Shown here: one piece after another, positions 26,701 through 35,347 of the stretch
How positions within the stretch are numbered: position 1 is the first letter of the stretch
Layout: the number at the start of each line of letters is the position of its first letter
NCBI RefSeq assembly: GCF_002198715.1
Contig: NZ_MWLK01000030.1
Span: 66,112 to 130,111, forward strand
Origin: Rhodomicrobium sp. R_RK_3
Lineage (GTDB): Bacteria; Pseudomonadota; Alphaproteobacteria; Rhizobiales; Rhodomicrobiaceae
Direction: 5' to 3'
Length of the DNA stretch: 64,000 nucleotides
The notes under the pieces: model-generated
The model's input: only the letters and a program-made list of their open reading frames with translations
Database searches by the model: none
Told to the model about the DNA's origin: nothing
Made by a program: the position numbers and the translations under genes

Positions 26701-26922
26701 TTGCGTCTCCAGGGGCTGCGCCACCGAGGAGGCGATGGTCTCCGGCGAGGCGCCCGGAAGCTGGGCCGAAACCTGGATGGTCGGGAAATCGACGCGCGGC
26801 AGCGGCGCGACTGGCAAAAGCGGGTAGGCGACGATGCCGACGAAGAGAATGCCGACCATCAGCAACGAGGTCGCGATCGGATGCCGGATGAACGGCCCTG
26901 AAATTCCGCCGTCTTCCATCAT
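23743..26922 (-). CDS. RND multidrug efflux permease, MdtB/MdtC-like
   Basis: 1059 residues, the full RND length, with twelve helices expected and two large periplasmic loops. It starts ISGPFIRHPIATSLLMVGIL and carries the proton-relay motif in helix 4, GFVVDDAIVMLENITRYIEE, with paired Asp. PLLPVAPLPRVDFPTIQVSA and similar blocks place it with the MdtB/MdtC branch rather than AcrB. ATG 26922 overlaps the stop of the adaptor gene by 4 bases (ATGA), so translation is coupled. It expels drugs, detergents or bile-like compounds from the periplasm with an outer-membrane channel, which is not encoded here. Only one permease is present, unlike the MdtBC pair. Confidence 0.94.
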   Translation of the reverse strand: MMEDGGISGPFIRHPIATSLLMVGILFVGIVAYPLLPVAPLPRVDFPTIQVSAQLPGASPETIASSVAQPLETQFAKIPGVTQMTSTSTLGSTSITIQFDLDRNIDAAANDVQAAINAAGGQLPQNLPDPPTYRKVNPADSPILLLGATSDALPLTEVDDNIETKLAQQISAISGVAQVTIGGQQKPAIRIQLDPAKLVAKGLSLEDVRIPLSVTTVDNPKGSIDGNKRSFTIYTNDQLPESKDWNDIIVAYRNGGAVRVRDIGQAVTGPEDTKQAAWADGKPGIFLVVFKQPDANVIETVDRIMKALPRLKASMPPSINVFTLSDRTQTIRASVEDVQFTLALTIALVVMVIFVFLRSLWATIIPSITVPLALLGACALMWAAGYSLDNLSLMALTISVGFVVDDAIVMLENITRYIEEGETPMAAALKGSKEIAFTIISISISLIAVLIPLLLMGGIIGRLFREFAVTLAMTIVVSVVVSLTLTPMMASLFLKDAHKTKHGRLYTLSERGFDAMLKAYERGLDIVLKFRFITLLVFLATLGLSVYLFILIPKGFFPQQDTGLITGISEAAQGISFAGMRRHQEALGAIVQKDPAVDHVAMSVGGNGNALNTGRLYISLKPRNQRDVTADQVIARLTPQLAKVEGARLYLQAAQDVRVGGRASRTQFQYTMQGPDIAELNEWAPKMLAKMRTLPELRDVASDQQTLGTTLTLTVDRDQAARYGLSLQTIDDTLYDAFGQRQIAQYFTQLSSYDVIMEVLPALQGDVTTLDKIFLKSPTTGGQVPLSAFSKWTTTKVQPLSISHQGQFPAITISFNLAAGTALGQATDAVARAQTELNLPATINTGFQGNAQAFQDSLATVPLLIIAALVTVYLILGILYESYIHPITILSTLPSAGVGALATLMLFHFDFSLIALIGIILLIGIVKKNGIMLVDFAIVAERDDHLSAHDAIRRAALLRFRPIMMTTMAALLGGIPLMLGTGTGSEIRQPLGYAMVGGLIVSQILTLFTTPVIYLYLDQLSDWLTGQHHVTEPREAEASEPEPERKRGRPAPALTPEHT

Positions 26923-28127
26923 GGCACCTTTGGCGCTGTGCCGGCGTTCTCCGCCGTCTTGTCGGTGTCGCCGCCCGATCTGACCTCGGTCGGATCGACC
27001 ACGGAGCCCTGCTGCAGGCGGTACTGGCCGGCGGTCACGACCTTCTCGCCCGGCGTCAGCCCGGACAGGATCACCGAGCGGCCCTCGCCTTCCTCGCCGA
27101 TTTTGACCGGCCGCATCGCCACCTTGTTGCCCTCGCCGACGACGAAGGCGTAGAGGCCGTTAGGCCCGCGCTGCACGGCATCGACGGGGACAGTCGTCAC
27201 CTGCTTCAGCGTGTTGACGAGAAGCCGGGTCGAAACGGAGAGGCCCGGCCACAGCACATTATCCGCATTGGCGAAGGTCGCCTTCATGCGGATGGTGCCG
27301 CTGGCCTCATCGACCAGATTATTGACCAGGGCGAGGTGCCCCTCCGCCAGAGTCTTCGTCCCATCCGACCTCAGCGCCGACACCGGAACCGTGCCGGCGG
27401 CGAGCGCCTGGTTGATGCGGGGCAAGTCCTCCTCCGGCGCGGTGAAGACGACGGAGATCGGCTGCAATTTCACGATGGTGACGATGCCGGTCGTATCGGA
27501 GGCGTGCACGATATTGCCGGGATCGACGAGGCGGAAGCCGGTCTTTCCGGTCAGCGGCGCGCGGATCGTCGTATAGCTGAGCTGGGTCTGGGCGTTGTCG
27601 ATCGCGGCCTGGTCGCCCTTGAGCTGCGCGGTGAGATTATCGACCGACGCCTGTTGCGTGTCGAGCTGCTGGCGCGAGGCGTAATCGCGCTCGGCGAGGC
27701 GGCCATAGCGGGCGAGATCCGACTGTGCGTTCTTCAGCATCGCCTCGTCCTGCGCCTTCTTCGACAGCGCCTGGTCGAGGGCCGCCTGATAGGGGCGCGG
27801 ATCGATCTGGACTAAAAGATCGCCTTCCTTGACCATCTGGCCCTGCCGGAAGGCGACGTTGACGACCTGCCCGTCGACGCGGCTCTGCACCGTCACCGTG
27901 TTGTAGGGCTGGACCGTACCGAGGCCGGTCAGATAGACTGGGAAATCGTCGCGCTGCACCTGCGCGATGGTGACGGGGATGGGTGGCGGGGCAGCTTGTT
28001 TGGAGGCCGTCACGGCGGGATCGGCATGAAAATGGCGCCAGCCGAAATAGCCGCCGAGGGCGAGCAGGGCGATCAAAAGGAACGGGATCCATCGACGACG
28101 GGTAGGCGAAGCCTGAGATTCGGCCAA
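26919..28127 (-). CDS. RND efflux adaptor (membrane fusion protein), MdtA-like
   Basis: 402 residues from TTG 28127, with GGGAG 7 bases upstream. One N-terminal helix (FLLIALLALGGYFGWRHF) anchors it. Then come the barrel-sandwich halves (VTVQSRVDGQVVNVAFRQGQ and TTIRAPLTGKTGFRLVDPGN), the alpha-hairpin between them (about 105-170), a beta-barrel domain and a membrane-proximal domain ending GLTPGEKVVTAGQYRLQQGS. It bridges the permease downstream to an outer-membrane channel. The tail (TDKTAENAGTAPKVP) is low-complexity. No local regulator is adjacent. Confidence 0.93.
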   Translation of the reverse strand: MAESQASPTRRRWIPFLLIALLALGGYFGWRHFHADPAVTASKQAAPPPIPVTIAQVQRDDFPVYLTGLGTVQPYNTVTVQSRVDGQVVNVAFRQGQMVKEGDLLVQIDPRPYQAALDQALSKKAQDEAMLKNAQSDLARYGRLAERDYASRQQLDTQQASVDNLTAQLKGDQAAIDNAQTQLSYTTIRAPLTGKTGFRLVDPGNIVHASDTTGIVTIVKLQPISVVFTAPEEDLPRINQALAAGTVPVSALRSDGTKTLAEGHLALVNNLVDEASGTIRMKATFANADNVLWPGLSVSTRLLVNTLKQVTTVPVDAVQRGPNGLYAFVVGEGNKVAMRPVKIGEEGEGRSVILSGLTPGEKVVTAGQYRLQQGSVVDPTEVRSGGDTDKTAENAGTAPKVP

Positions 28128-28629
28128 AACCGGACTCCCACTATATCCTTGGCTGCCTAAATGTTACGGAATGTCGAAGTTCCGACTTGCGTCAATCCCG
28201 CTCCGTACATTCGGCAGGCTTGTTTAACTGACCGCGAGCAACCCGCTCAAGCGTTCCACTGTAACGCGATGTCGCGCGGCCACTTTCAGAAACAAACTGA
28301 ACGGAGTGCCGCGCATTGGCCCCCAATGGACTGCGTCAAGGCGAACAATCCGAATTTTGGGCTTTTACCTGTATAGGTTGAGGAGATATGGGTTGGGGCC
28401 CGGTCCTTGTCGACGGCAAGTTTACACCGATTACATGCGACAATTATAAACGGCGATGCGGAAGACGGCGCGGGCCCCTGGGGCAATGAGGCGGATGCAT
28501 GGAAATGGCGGCTCGAACATCGGTTCTTCCGGGAGGCGCAAGCCGGTGAGCACATTTTTGTGCGATGCGCGTGAGTTCCGAGCCGGGTCAGCGGCCCCAG
28601 CAATTTCAACGCATATCAGGTAAGTCACC
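28128..28629. other. Divergent intergenic region between the efflux adaptor and glgX
   Basis: 502 bases with lower GC than its neighbours. Short frames exist on the minus strand (28286-28609 and 28431-28652) but their translations look random, Cys/Arg-rich and without a ribosome site, so I do not call them. The area must hold the promoters of both the efflux pair and glgX. No clear repeat or operator was found. Confidence 0.5.
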
Positions 28630-30741
28630 ATGGTTCGAACCATGCCCCGCATCGAGGCTGGCCTGCCCTATCCGCTTGGCGCGTCTCATGACGGGTCGGG
28701 GGTGAATTTCGCGATCTTCTCGGCGAACGCGACGAAGGTCGAGCTCTGCCTGTTCGAGGAGGGCGAAGCGACCGAAAGCCATCGCATCGCGCTGCCGGAA
28801 TACACCAACGAAGTCTGGCATGGCCACGTCGCGGGGCTGCGTCCGGGCCAGCTCTATGGCTACCGCGTGCACGGGCCCTACGCGCCGCAGGAAGGCCACC
28901 GTTTCAACGCCAATAAGCTGCTGCTCGACCCTTATGCCCGCTCGCTGCAGGGCCGCATCATCTGGGATGACGCGCTCTACGGCCATATTGTCGGCTCCGA
29001 AGAGGCGGACTTGTCGTTCGACGAGCGCGATTCCGCGCCGTTCATGCCCCGCTGCATGGTGGTCGAAGCGGCCGCACGCCGCCGCTATTCCTTCCCCTGG
29101 CGCCGCGAGGTCCGCCCGAACACGCCATGGACGGAGACCGTCATCTACGAGGCCCACGTCAAGGGCATGACCATCCGCCATCCGAACGTGCCGAAATCGG
29201 CGCGCGGCGGCTTTGTCGGTCTCGCCCATCCTGCCGTCATCGACCATCTCGCCCGGCTCGGCGTGACGGCGGTCGAATTGCTGCCGGTGCAGTCCTATGT
29301 CGATGACCGTTTCCTCGAGGAAAAGGGTCTCACCAACTATTGGGGCTACAACACGCTCGGCTTCTTCGCCCCGTCCTGGAAATATCTCCCGGCGGGCGGC
29401 GACATCCACCAGTTCAAGCTGATGGTGCACCGGCTGCATCAGGCCGGCATCGAGGTCATCCTGGACGTCGTCTACAACCATACCGGCGAGGGCAATCATC
29501 TCGGCCCGACGCTCTCCTTCCGCGGCATCGACAATGCCAGCTATTACAAGCTCGCGGACGACCGCCGCATGTATTTCGACACGACCGGCTGCGGCAACAC
29601 CGTCAATCAGAGCCATCCGCGCGTCTTGCAGATGATCCTCGACTCGCTGCGCTACTGGGTCGAGGAATGCCATGTCGACGGCTTCCGCTTCGACCTGGCG
29701 ACCTCGCTCGGCCGCGAAGAGCGAGGCTTCGATGCCGGCGCGGCCTTTTTCGACGCGATCGGCCAGGACCCGCTGCTGTCGCAGGTCAAGCTGATCGCCG
29801 AGCCCTGGGATGTCGGCGAGGGCGGCTTCCAGCTCGGCAATTTCCCCGCGGGCTGGGCCGAATGGAACGGCCGCTTCCGCGACGATCTCCGCAGTTTTTG
29901 GAAGGGCGACGAGGGCTTTCTGCCGGGCGTCGCCTCGGCCATGCTCGGCTCGGCAAGCCTGTTCGACAAAAAGGGCCGCCGCCCCTGGTCGAGCGTCAAC
30001 ATCATCACCACGCATGACGGCTTCACCCTCGCCGACCTCTACGCCTACAACGTCAAACACAACGAGGCCAATCGCGAGGACAATCGCGACGGCAATGACG
30101 ACAATCGGAGCTGGAATTGCGGCGTCGAAGGCCCGACCGACGACCCCGCCATTCGCGCCCAGCGCGTGCGGATGCGGCGCGGCCTGATGGCGGCGATGCT
30201 GTTCTCACAAGGCACGCCGATGCTGCTGATGGGCGACGAGATCGGCCGCAGCCAGCAGGGCAACAACAACTCCTATTGCCATGACGACCCGATTTCCTGG
30301 TTCGACTGGCAGATTCCGGACGAGGAGGCCGCCTTCTACGCCTTCACCGCCGGCCTGCTCCGCCTGCGCAGGCGGCTGCCGCTGCTCCGCCACCCCGAAT
30401 TCCTGCATGGCGAAACCACGCTGAAGGACGGCACGCGCAACGTCACCTGGCTGCGTCCGGACGGCATGGAGATGCAGGAGGGCGATTGGACCAACGGCTT
30501 TTCGCGGAGCCTCGGCCTGATGCTGGCCCAGAACGGCCACGCGCCGCTGCTGATCCTTCTCAACGCCTATCACGAAGACCTCGAATACCGGACGCCGCAG
30601 CCGAAAGTCATCATGGAGTGGCGTCTTGCCGCCGACAGCGCGCGCGGCCTGATCGAGCCGGAAGAGCCCGCCATCGGCCACGGCGCGGTGATCAAGCTGC
30701 CCGCCCGCAGCGTGCTGCTGTTCGAGGGGCGGCTGGCATAG
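28630..30741 (+). CDS. glgX: Glycogen debranching enzyme GlgX
   Basis: 703 residues, GH13 family with an N-terminal CBM48 domain (about 10-100: YPLGASHDGSGVNFAIFSAN). The catalytic barrel follows, with the nucleophile Asp in DGFRFDLATSLGREE, the acid Glu in LIAEPWDVGEGGFQLG and the third acid in NIITTHDGFTLADLYAYN. It removes the short maltotetraose-type branches left after phosphorylase has trimmed glycogen. malQ follows 134 bases downstream on the same strand and would take up the released maltodextrins. The start is the first ATG of the conserved N-terminus with a modest AGGTAA site. Confidence 0.96.
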   Translation: MVRTMPRIEAGLPYPLGASHDGSGVNFAIFSANATKVELCLFEEGEATESHRIALPEYTNEVWHGHVAGLRPGQLYGYRVHGPYAPQEGHRFNANKLLLDPYARSLQGRIIWDDALYGHIVGSEEADLSFDERDSAPFMPRCMVVEAAARRRYSFPWRREVRPNTPWTETVIYEAHVKGMTIRHPNVPKSARGGFVGLAHPAVIDHLARLGVTAVELLPVQSYVDDRFLEEKGLTNYWGYNTLGFFAPSWKYLPAGGDIHQFKLMVHRLHQAGIEVILDVVYNHTGEGNHLGPTLSFRGIDNASYYKLADDRRMYFDTTGCGNTVNQSHPRVLQMILDSLRYWVEECHVDGFRFDLATSLGREERGFDAGAAFFDAIGQDPLLSQVKLIAEPWDVGEGGFQLGNFPAGWAEWNGRFRDDLRSFWKGDEGFLPGVASAMLGSASLFDKKGRRPWSSVNIITTHDGFTLADLYAYNVKHNEANREDNRDGNDDNRSWNCGVEGPTDDPAIRAQRVRMRRGLMAAMLFSQGTPMLLMGDEIGRSQQGNNNSYCHDDPISWFDWQIPDEEAAFYAFTAGLLRLRRRLPLLRHPEFLHGETTLKDGTRNVTWLRPDGMEMQEGDWTNGFSRSLGLMLAQNGHAPLLILLNAYHEDLEYRTPQPKVIMEWRLAADSARGLIEPEEPAIGHGAVIKLPARSVLLFEGRLA

Positions 30742-30875
30742 CTCTAGGCCCTGCTGCAACTATATGCTGAGCGGCGCGTTGCCGGATGCGCATAATCGGG
30801 TAGAGTTTTGGCGTCCGCGCGAATCCGCGAACGGGCGCATTTTCATCTGTATCGGCGGACGGGGAGAGGCTGGAT

Positions 30876-32738
30876 ATGAGCGCGGAGCTGGATCGCCTGG
30901 CGGAAGCTCACGGGATCGGCCTCGCATTCGTCGATGAGATGGGCAGAGAGCGAGTCCCCAGCGATGACGCCAAGCGCCGCCTGCTGACCGCGCTCGGCAT
31001 CGCGGCGGAGACCGACGAGGATGTCCATGCCAGCCTTGCCGCGCTCGAGGCGCCACGCTGCTACATCCCGCCCTTCCTGGAGGACGGCCGCGCCTGGGGC
31101 ATCACCTGCCAGCTCTATGCGCTGCGCTCGCCGCGAAATTGGGGCATCGGCGATTTCGAAGACCTCGCGCGGCTGGCCGAGCTTGGCGCCGGAGCCGGCG
31201 CGGATTTCATCGGCATCAACCCGGTGCACGCTCTCTTCTTCGCCGATCCCAGCACCTTCAGCCCTTACACCCCCTCCAGCCGCCGCTTCCTCAATCCGCT
31301 TTATATCGCCATCGATGGCTTCCCCGGTCTTTCGGACGCCGACCGCGCCGCGCTGAAAGCCGCCCGCGATGCCGAACTCGTCGACTATCCCGCCATCGCG
31401 CGCCTGAAGCGGCTGGCATTCGAAGCGCAGTTCAAGCAGTTCCAGGCCGACGAAATAGGGACCGGCTCGGAACAGGCCCATGCCTTCGAAGCCTTCTCCC
31501 GCGAGCGCGGCGAGCGTCTCGACAATTTCGCGCTGTTCGAAGCCCTGTCCGAGAACATGTCCGCCCATGGCCTCTCCTGCGGCTGGCGCGACTGGCCGGA
31601 CGAGTTCCGCGACAAGGCCAGTGGGGCGGTCGGGCTGTTCCGCGACCAGCATGGCGAGCGCATCCGCTTTTATAAATGGCTGCAATGGGTCGCCTATGAC
31701 CAGCTCGGCAAGGCGCAGGCGCGCGCGCTGGCGGCCGGGATGCGGATCGGCCTCTATCTCGATCTCGCGGTCGGTGTCTCGCCTGATGGCGCCGACACCT
31801 GGAGCGAGCCGGAGACCATCCTGCGCGGCGTCCGCGTCGGCTCGCCGCCGGACGGGTTCAACGCCAAGGGCCAGGATTGGGGGCTGGCGCCGATTTCGCC
31901 GCGCGCGCTGGCGGCCGAGCGGGGCCGCATTTTCCGCGAGCTGGTCGCCGACGCCATTGGCCCCGCGGGCGCTTTCCGCATCGACCACGCCATGTCGATG
32001 GCGCGGCTCTACCTGATCGCCGACGGCCTCGACGGCACGGACGGCGCCTATGTGCAATTCCCCTTCGGCGACATGCTGAAGGCGGCCGGCGCAGCCTCGA
32101 CGCAGACCCGCGCCGTCATCATCGGCGAGGACCTCGGCACCGTGCCGCCGAATTTCCGCGAGACCATGCGCGAGAACCGCATCCAGGGTTACCGCGTGCT
32201 GTTCTTCGAGCGCGACTGGAACGGCGACCGCAGCTATCTGCTGCCGCATCACTACGAGCGCGACGCCCTGGCCTGCATCTCAACCCACGACCTGCCGACC
32301 CTGCGAAGCTGGTGGGAAGGCGCCGATATCGACGATCGCGAGCGCATCGGCCTTGACGATGCGGAGGCCGCCGCCGCCAGCCGCGCCGCCCGCGACACCG
32401 ACCGCCGGATGATGCTGGATGCGCTGGCGGCGAGCGGCCTGATGCCGGATGACATCGCCCCCGCCCAACGCGGCGAGCAGCCCTTGCCGGCGCTGCTGCC
32501 GCAAAGCCTCGCCATCGCGCTCAGCCGGTTTCTGGCGCGAACGCCCTGCCGGCTGGTCGCCATCCAGCTCGAAGACCTGGCGGAGATGAAGGAGCGCATG
32601 AACATTCCCGGCACCGTGGACGAGCAGCCGAACTGGCGGCGCAAATTTCCGCTGGACCTCGACGCGCTTTTCCGCTCGCAAAATTTGCAAGCGATAACAA
32701 AAGCCGTCGCGGAGGAGCGGCCACGCTACGGCAGGTAA
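30876..32738 (+). CDS. malQ: 4-alpha-glucanotransferase (amylomaltase)
   Basis: 620 residues, GH77. Catalytic blocks are present: nucleophile Asp in GAFRIDHAMSMARLY, acid/base Glu in IIGEDLGTVPPNFRETM, and the transition-state Asp in CISTHDLPTLRSWW. It transfers glucan chains between maltodextrins and frees glucose, rebuilding substrates long enough for glycogen phosphorylase. The N-terminal 70 residues (LAEAHGIGLAFVDEMGRERV) are the usual MalQ extension. A GGGGAGAGG site precedes the ATG. Together with glgX it makes a degradation pair placed ahead of the synthesis genes. Confidence 0.95.
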   Translation: MSAELDRLAEAHGIGLAFVDEMGRERVPSDDAKRRLLTALGIAAETDEDVHASLAALEAPRCYIPPFLEDGRAWGITCQLYALRSPRNWGIGDFEDLARLAELGAGAGADFIGINPVHALFFADPSTFSPYTPSSRRFLNPLYIAIDGFPGLSDADRAALKAARDAELVDYPAIARLKRLAFEAQFKQFQADEIGTGSEQAHAFEAFSRERGERLDNFALFEALSENMSAHGLSCGWRDWPDEFRDKASGAVGLFRDQHGERIRFYKWLQWVAYDQLGKAQARALAAGMRIGLYLDLAVGVSPDGADTWSEPETILRGVRVGSPPDGFNAKGQDWGLAPISPRALAAERGRIFRELVADAIGPAGAFRIDHAMSMARLYLIADGLDGTDGAYVQFPFGDMLKAAGAASTQTRAVIIGEDLGTVPPNFRETMRENRIQGYRVLFFERDWNGDRSYLLPHHYERDALACISTHDLPTLRSWWEGADIDDRERIGLDDAEAAAASRAARDTDRRMMLDALAASGLMPDDIAPAQRGEQPLPALLPQSLAIALSRFLARTPCRLVAIQLEDLAEMKERMNIPGTVDEQPNWRRKFPLDLDALFRSQNLQAITKAVAEERPRYGR

Positions 32739-32908
32739 TCGATCAAACGCGGCCGTCCGGCCATGCGTTTATTGCACCGCACACGCAATGCTGCGTTGCA
32801 AAAACGTCGGTTCCATAATGGACCCGCAAGGCTCATCTCTTGGGTCACAGGAGTGGGGAAGGGTTGTCCGGTCGGACAATATCCGCTCCTGGACTTAGGA
32901 GACTTGTC

Positions 32909-33163
32909 ATGTCCGCATATAATGTGAAGGCGCATCCGGCATTCGCCGGCTATGATCTTCCGGCCGCCAATGGGGCGGTTGGCCGCGTCCGCCGCGCCGT
33001 CCAGAACTTCGCCGCATGGTCGGCGGAGCGCCGCGCCTACCGTCAGGCGGTATTCGAGCTCGAGCAGTTGAGCGAGCGCGATCTTGCCGATATCGGCATC
33101 GCCCGGGCCGACATTCCGTCGATCGCCCGCAACGCGGCAAAAGGCCAGACCGCCGCGCGCTAA
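32909..33163 (+). CDS. DUF1127 (YjiS-like) small basic protein
   Basis: 84 residues from ATG 32909, with AGGAG 7 bases upstream; the frame runs further up but without a better site. The C-terminal 45 residues match DUF1127: RAYRQAVFELEQLSERDLAD followed by IGIARADIPSIAR. In alphaproteobacteria small Arg-rich DUF1127 proteins have been tied to RNA turnover and to phosphate and carbon metabolism, but this one has a longer N-terminus and no proven role. A strong terminator follows at 33202, so it is a single-gene unit between malQ and the frc genes. Confidence 0.88.
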   Translation: MSAYNVKAHPAFAGYDLPAANGAVGRVRRAVQNFAAWSAERRAYRQAVFELEQLSERDLADIGIARADIPSIARNAAKGQTAAR

Positions 33164-33201
33164 GGCGCGCTGAGCACGGAAACGACCAAGGTTGAATTTT
33201 T

Positions 33202-33241
33202 AAAAGCAGCGCGCTCGGGAATCACCCGGTCCGCTGCTTTT
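33202..33241 (+). terminator. Rho-independent terminator after the DUF1127 gene
   Basis: Perfect 10-bp stem aaaagcagcg (33202-33211) and cgctgctttt (33232-33241), with CGGG and CCCG possible pairs inside. A-run on the left and T-run on the right make it usable in both directions. It separates the DUF1127 gene from the frc operon. Confidence 0.85.
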
Positions 33242-33396
33242 GTCGTTCTGGGGCAAATTCCCGCCAATCCTCGCAAGGACATGATTCGCCTCAGCTAAAG
33301 CTATGTGCTTGATCCGAGTTACCCGATAGAAAGCAACTCCGCCGATCTCGTGCGCTCAAGTCAACACTATCCTTCCATCCCCGCGCTGATATCTTA

Positions 33397-33418
33397 TTGC
33401 TTGAGTTTTATCAAGCAA
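33397..33418. promoter_or_regulatory. Inverted repeat 1 upstream of frcA, candidate operator
   Basis: Perfect 8-bp arms ttgcttga (33397-33404) and tcaagcaa (33411-33418) with a 6-base AT-rich spacer, about 210 bases before frcA. The 22-bp size fits a dimeric repressor of the LacI, ROK or GntR type. It lies within an AT-rich part of the 382-base gap 33242-33623, which otherwise shows no gene. Regulator unknown; none is encoded nearby. Confidence 0.6.
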
Positions 33419-33426
33419 ACCATGAA

Positions 33427-33451
33427 TATGTTAGATCAGATCAATAACATA
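33427..33451. promoter_or_regulatory. Inverted repeat 2 upstream of frcA, candidate operator
   Basis: Perfect 7-bp arms tatgtta (33427-33433) and taacata (33445-33451) around gatcagatcaa, itself a direct repeat of GATCA. It begins 8 bases after inverted repeat 1, which suggests two proteins binding side by side, or promoter elements overlapped by an operator. Confidence 0.5.
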
Positions 33452-33623
33452 AGTAGATGCCGCAGGTCCGGTTCGTGGCCAGAAACAAGCGGTTTCGGTC
33501 TGATTATTGGTGGCTTTCCGGCCACCGATAGGCGTTTGCCTTAGGGAGGCGACGTGACATCTGCGATTGCGGGACGAGAACCGGCGCTTGGCCGGGCGGT
33601 CGCGCGTGGGAGGAGAGCAGCAT

Positions 33624-35168
33624 ATGGCGCATCCCCGGTCTGACACGGCCCCGACGCTCGAAATGCGTTCGATTTCCAAGACCTTCCCCGGCGTCAAGGC
33701 GCTGAGCAATGTGCAGCTCCAGGCGTGGTCCGGCGAAGTGCTGGCGCTGATGGGCGAGAACGGCGCGGGCAAATCCACGCTGATGAAGATCCTCTCCGGC
33801 GCCTACACCGCCGACCCCGGCGGCGAAATCCTCATCGACGGCCAAGTGGTGACGATGGGCGACCCGATCGCCGCCAAAAAGCAGGGCATCGCCATCATCT
33901 ACCAGGAGCTCAGCCTTGCGCCCAATCTAACGGTCGCGGAAAACATCTATCTCGGCATTGAGATCGCCAATCGCGGCGTCGTCAACCGGCCGGCCATGGC
34001 CGATGGCTGCCGGGGCGTGCTGGAGCGGCTCGGCGCGCCCTTCGGGCCGAACACCATCGTCGGCACGCTCTCCATCGCCGAGCAGCAGCTCGTCGAGATC
34101 GCCCGCGCGCTGCACGCCAACGCCAAGATCCTCGTCATGGACGAGCCGACCACCGCCCTGTCGTCGCGCGAGACGGAGAAGCTGTTCGCCTTGGTAAAAC
34201 AGCTCCGCGCCGAGGGTATCGCCATCATCTATATCAGCCACCGCATGGCCGAGATCTACGAGCTGTCCGACCGCGTCTCGGTGCTGCGCGACGGCACATA
34301 TGTCGGCACGCTGATCCGCGAGCAGATCACCGCCGACGCGCTGGTGCGCATGATGGTCGGCCGCGAGCTGAAAGGCTTCTACAGGCACGAGCACGATCCG
34401 AGCAAAGCCGTGCGCGGCGAGGTGATTTTGGAAGTTCGCGACATCGCCGATGGCCGCATGGTCAAGGGATGCAGTTTCAAGCTGCACGCAGGTGAGGTGC
34501 TGGGGCTTGCCGGGCTCGTCGGCTCCGGGCGCACCGAGCTGGCGCGGCTGATCTATGCGGCGGACCCGAAAATCGCCGGCGAGGTCATCCTCGAGCGCGC
34601 GCCGCGCAACTTCGAAACTCCTAAGGACGCCATCGACAGCGGCGTCGCCTATCTCACCGAGGACCGCAAGGCGCAAGGCCTGTTCCTCGACATGACCGTC
34701 AAGGAGAACGTCAATCTCGGCGTCATCGACCGGGATGCCTACCGCTTTGGCGTCCTGAATCTCGCCGAGGCGACGCGCCGGGCGGGCAAGGCCATCGAGG
34801 CGCTGGCGATCCGCGTCGCCAGCCCCATGGTCGAGGTCGGGAGCCTCTCCGGCGGCAACCAGCAGAAGGTGCTGCTGTCGCGCTGGCTGGAGACCAAGCC
34901 GCGCGTGCTGATCCTCGACGAGCCGACGCGCGGCGTCGATGTCGGCGCCAAGCAGGAGATCTACCGCATCATCGACGATCTGGCGAAATCCGGCGTCGCC
35001 ATCCTGGTGATCTCCAGCGAGATGCCCGAGGTGATGGGCATCGCCGACCGCATCCTGGTGATGCGCGAGGGCCAGATCGAGGGCGAGGTCGGGGGGACGA
35101 GCGGCCACGCCATCACCCAGGAAAACATCATGGCCCTGGCATCCGGCGTCGGCTTGCAGGCGGCGTGA
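33624..35168 (+). CDS. frcA: Sugar ABC transporter ATPase, FrcA-like (fructose)
   Basis: 514 residues from ATG 33624, with GGGAGGAGA upstream. Two fused nucleotide-binding domains, as in RbsA-type importers. The first (about 10-240) has Walker [15 protein letters not shown], signature [15 protein letters not shown] and Walker [16 protein letters not shown]. The second (about 260-510) has a degenerate Walker A ([14 protein letters not shown]) but an intact [16 protein letters not shown] signature and [13 protein letters not shown]. It powers uptake of a monosaccharide through FrcC. Fructose is inferred from the adjacent fructokinase and pgi, in the manner of the rhizobial frcBCAK operon; ribose-like sugars are the alternative. 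Confidence 0.9.
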   Translation: MAHPRSDTAPTLEMRSISKTFPGVKALSNVQLQAWSGEVLALMGENGAGKSTLMKILSGAYTADPGGEILIDGQVVTMGDPIAAKKQGIAIIYQELSLAPNLTVAENIYLGIEIANRGVVNRPAMADGCRGVLERLGAPFGPNTIVGTLSIAEQQLVEIARALHANAKILVMDEPTTALSSRETEKLFALVKQLRAEGIAIIYISHRMAEIYELSDRVSVLRDGTYVGTLIREQITADALVRMMVGRELKGFYRHEHDPSKAVRGEVILEVRDIADGRMVKGCSFKLHAGEVLGLAGLVGSGRTELARLIYAADPKIAGEVILERAPRNFETPKDAIDSGVAYLTEDRKAQGLFLDMTVKENVNLGVIDRDAYRFGVLNLAEATRRAGKAIEALAIRVASPMVEVGSLSGGNQQKVLLSRWLETKPRVLILDEPTRGVDVGAKQEIYRIIDDLAKSGVAILVISSEMPEVMGIADRILVMREGQIEGEVGGTSGHAITQENIMALASGVGLQAA

Positions 35169-35212
35169 GGCATGAGAGCGGGATCGGATCGATGCAGCCA
35201 ATGCACCCTCAG

Positions 35213-35323
35213 ACGAAATCCCCGCGAAGGCGGGGACCCAGTACGCCGCAGCATTTGAGGTCGGGCAGCGGGCGGCGGCTGGCTCCGGTATTACAGGATC
35301 CCCGCCTCCGCGGGGATTTCGAG
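35213..35323. repeat. Intergenic palindromic repeat, family B, copy 2, inside the frc operon
   Basis: Ends cgaaatccccgcgaaggcgg and ccgcctccgcggggatttcg are inverted copies of each other with one mismatch, each also a small hairpin, around a variable GC-rich centre. It lies between frcA and frcC, making that gap 179 bases. The ends match the copy at 23613-23722. Confidence 0.82.
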
Positions 35324-35347
35324 ACAGGCTAGCGGGAGGACGGAGCG

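Noticed and set aside
24688-26901. A 737-codon plus-strand frame opposite the RND permease
   Set aside because: Shadow frame; its His/Asp/Arg/Gln-rich translation matches no protein type, while the permease is clear on the other strand.
28286-28652. Two small minus-strand frames in the gap before glgX
   Set aside because: Cys/Arg/Ser-rich random-looking translations, no ribosome binding site, and one overlaps the glgX start.
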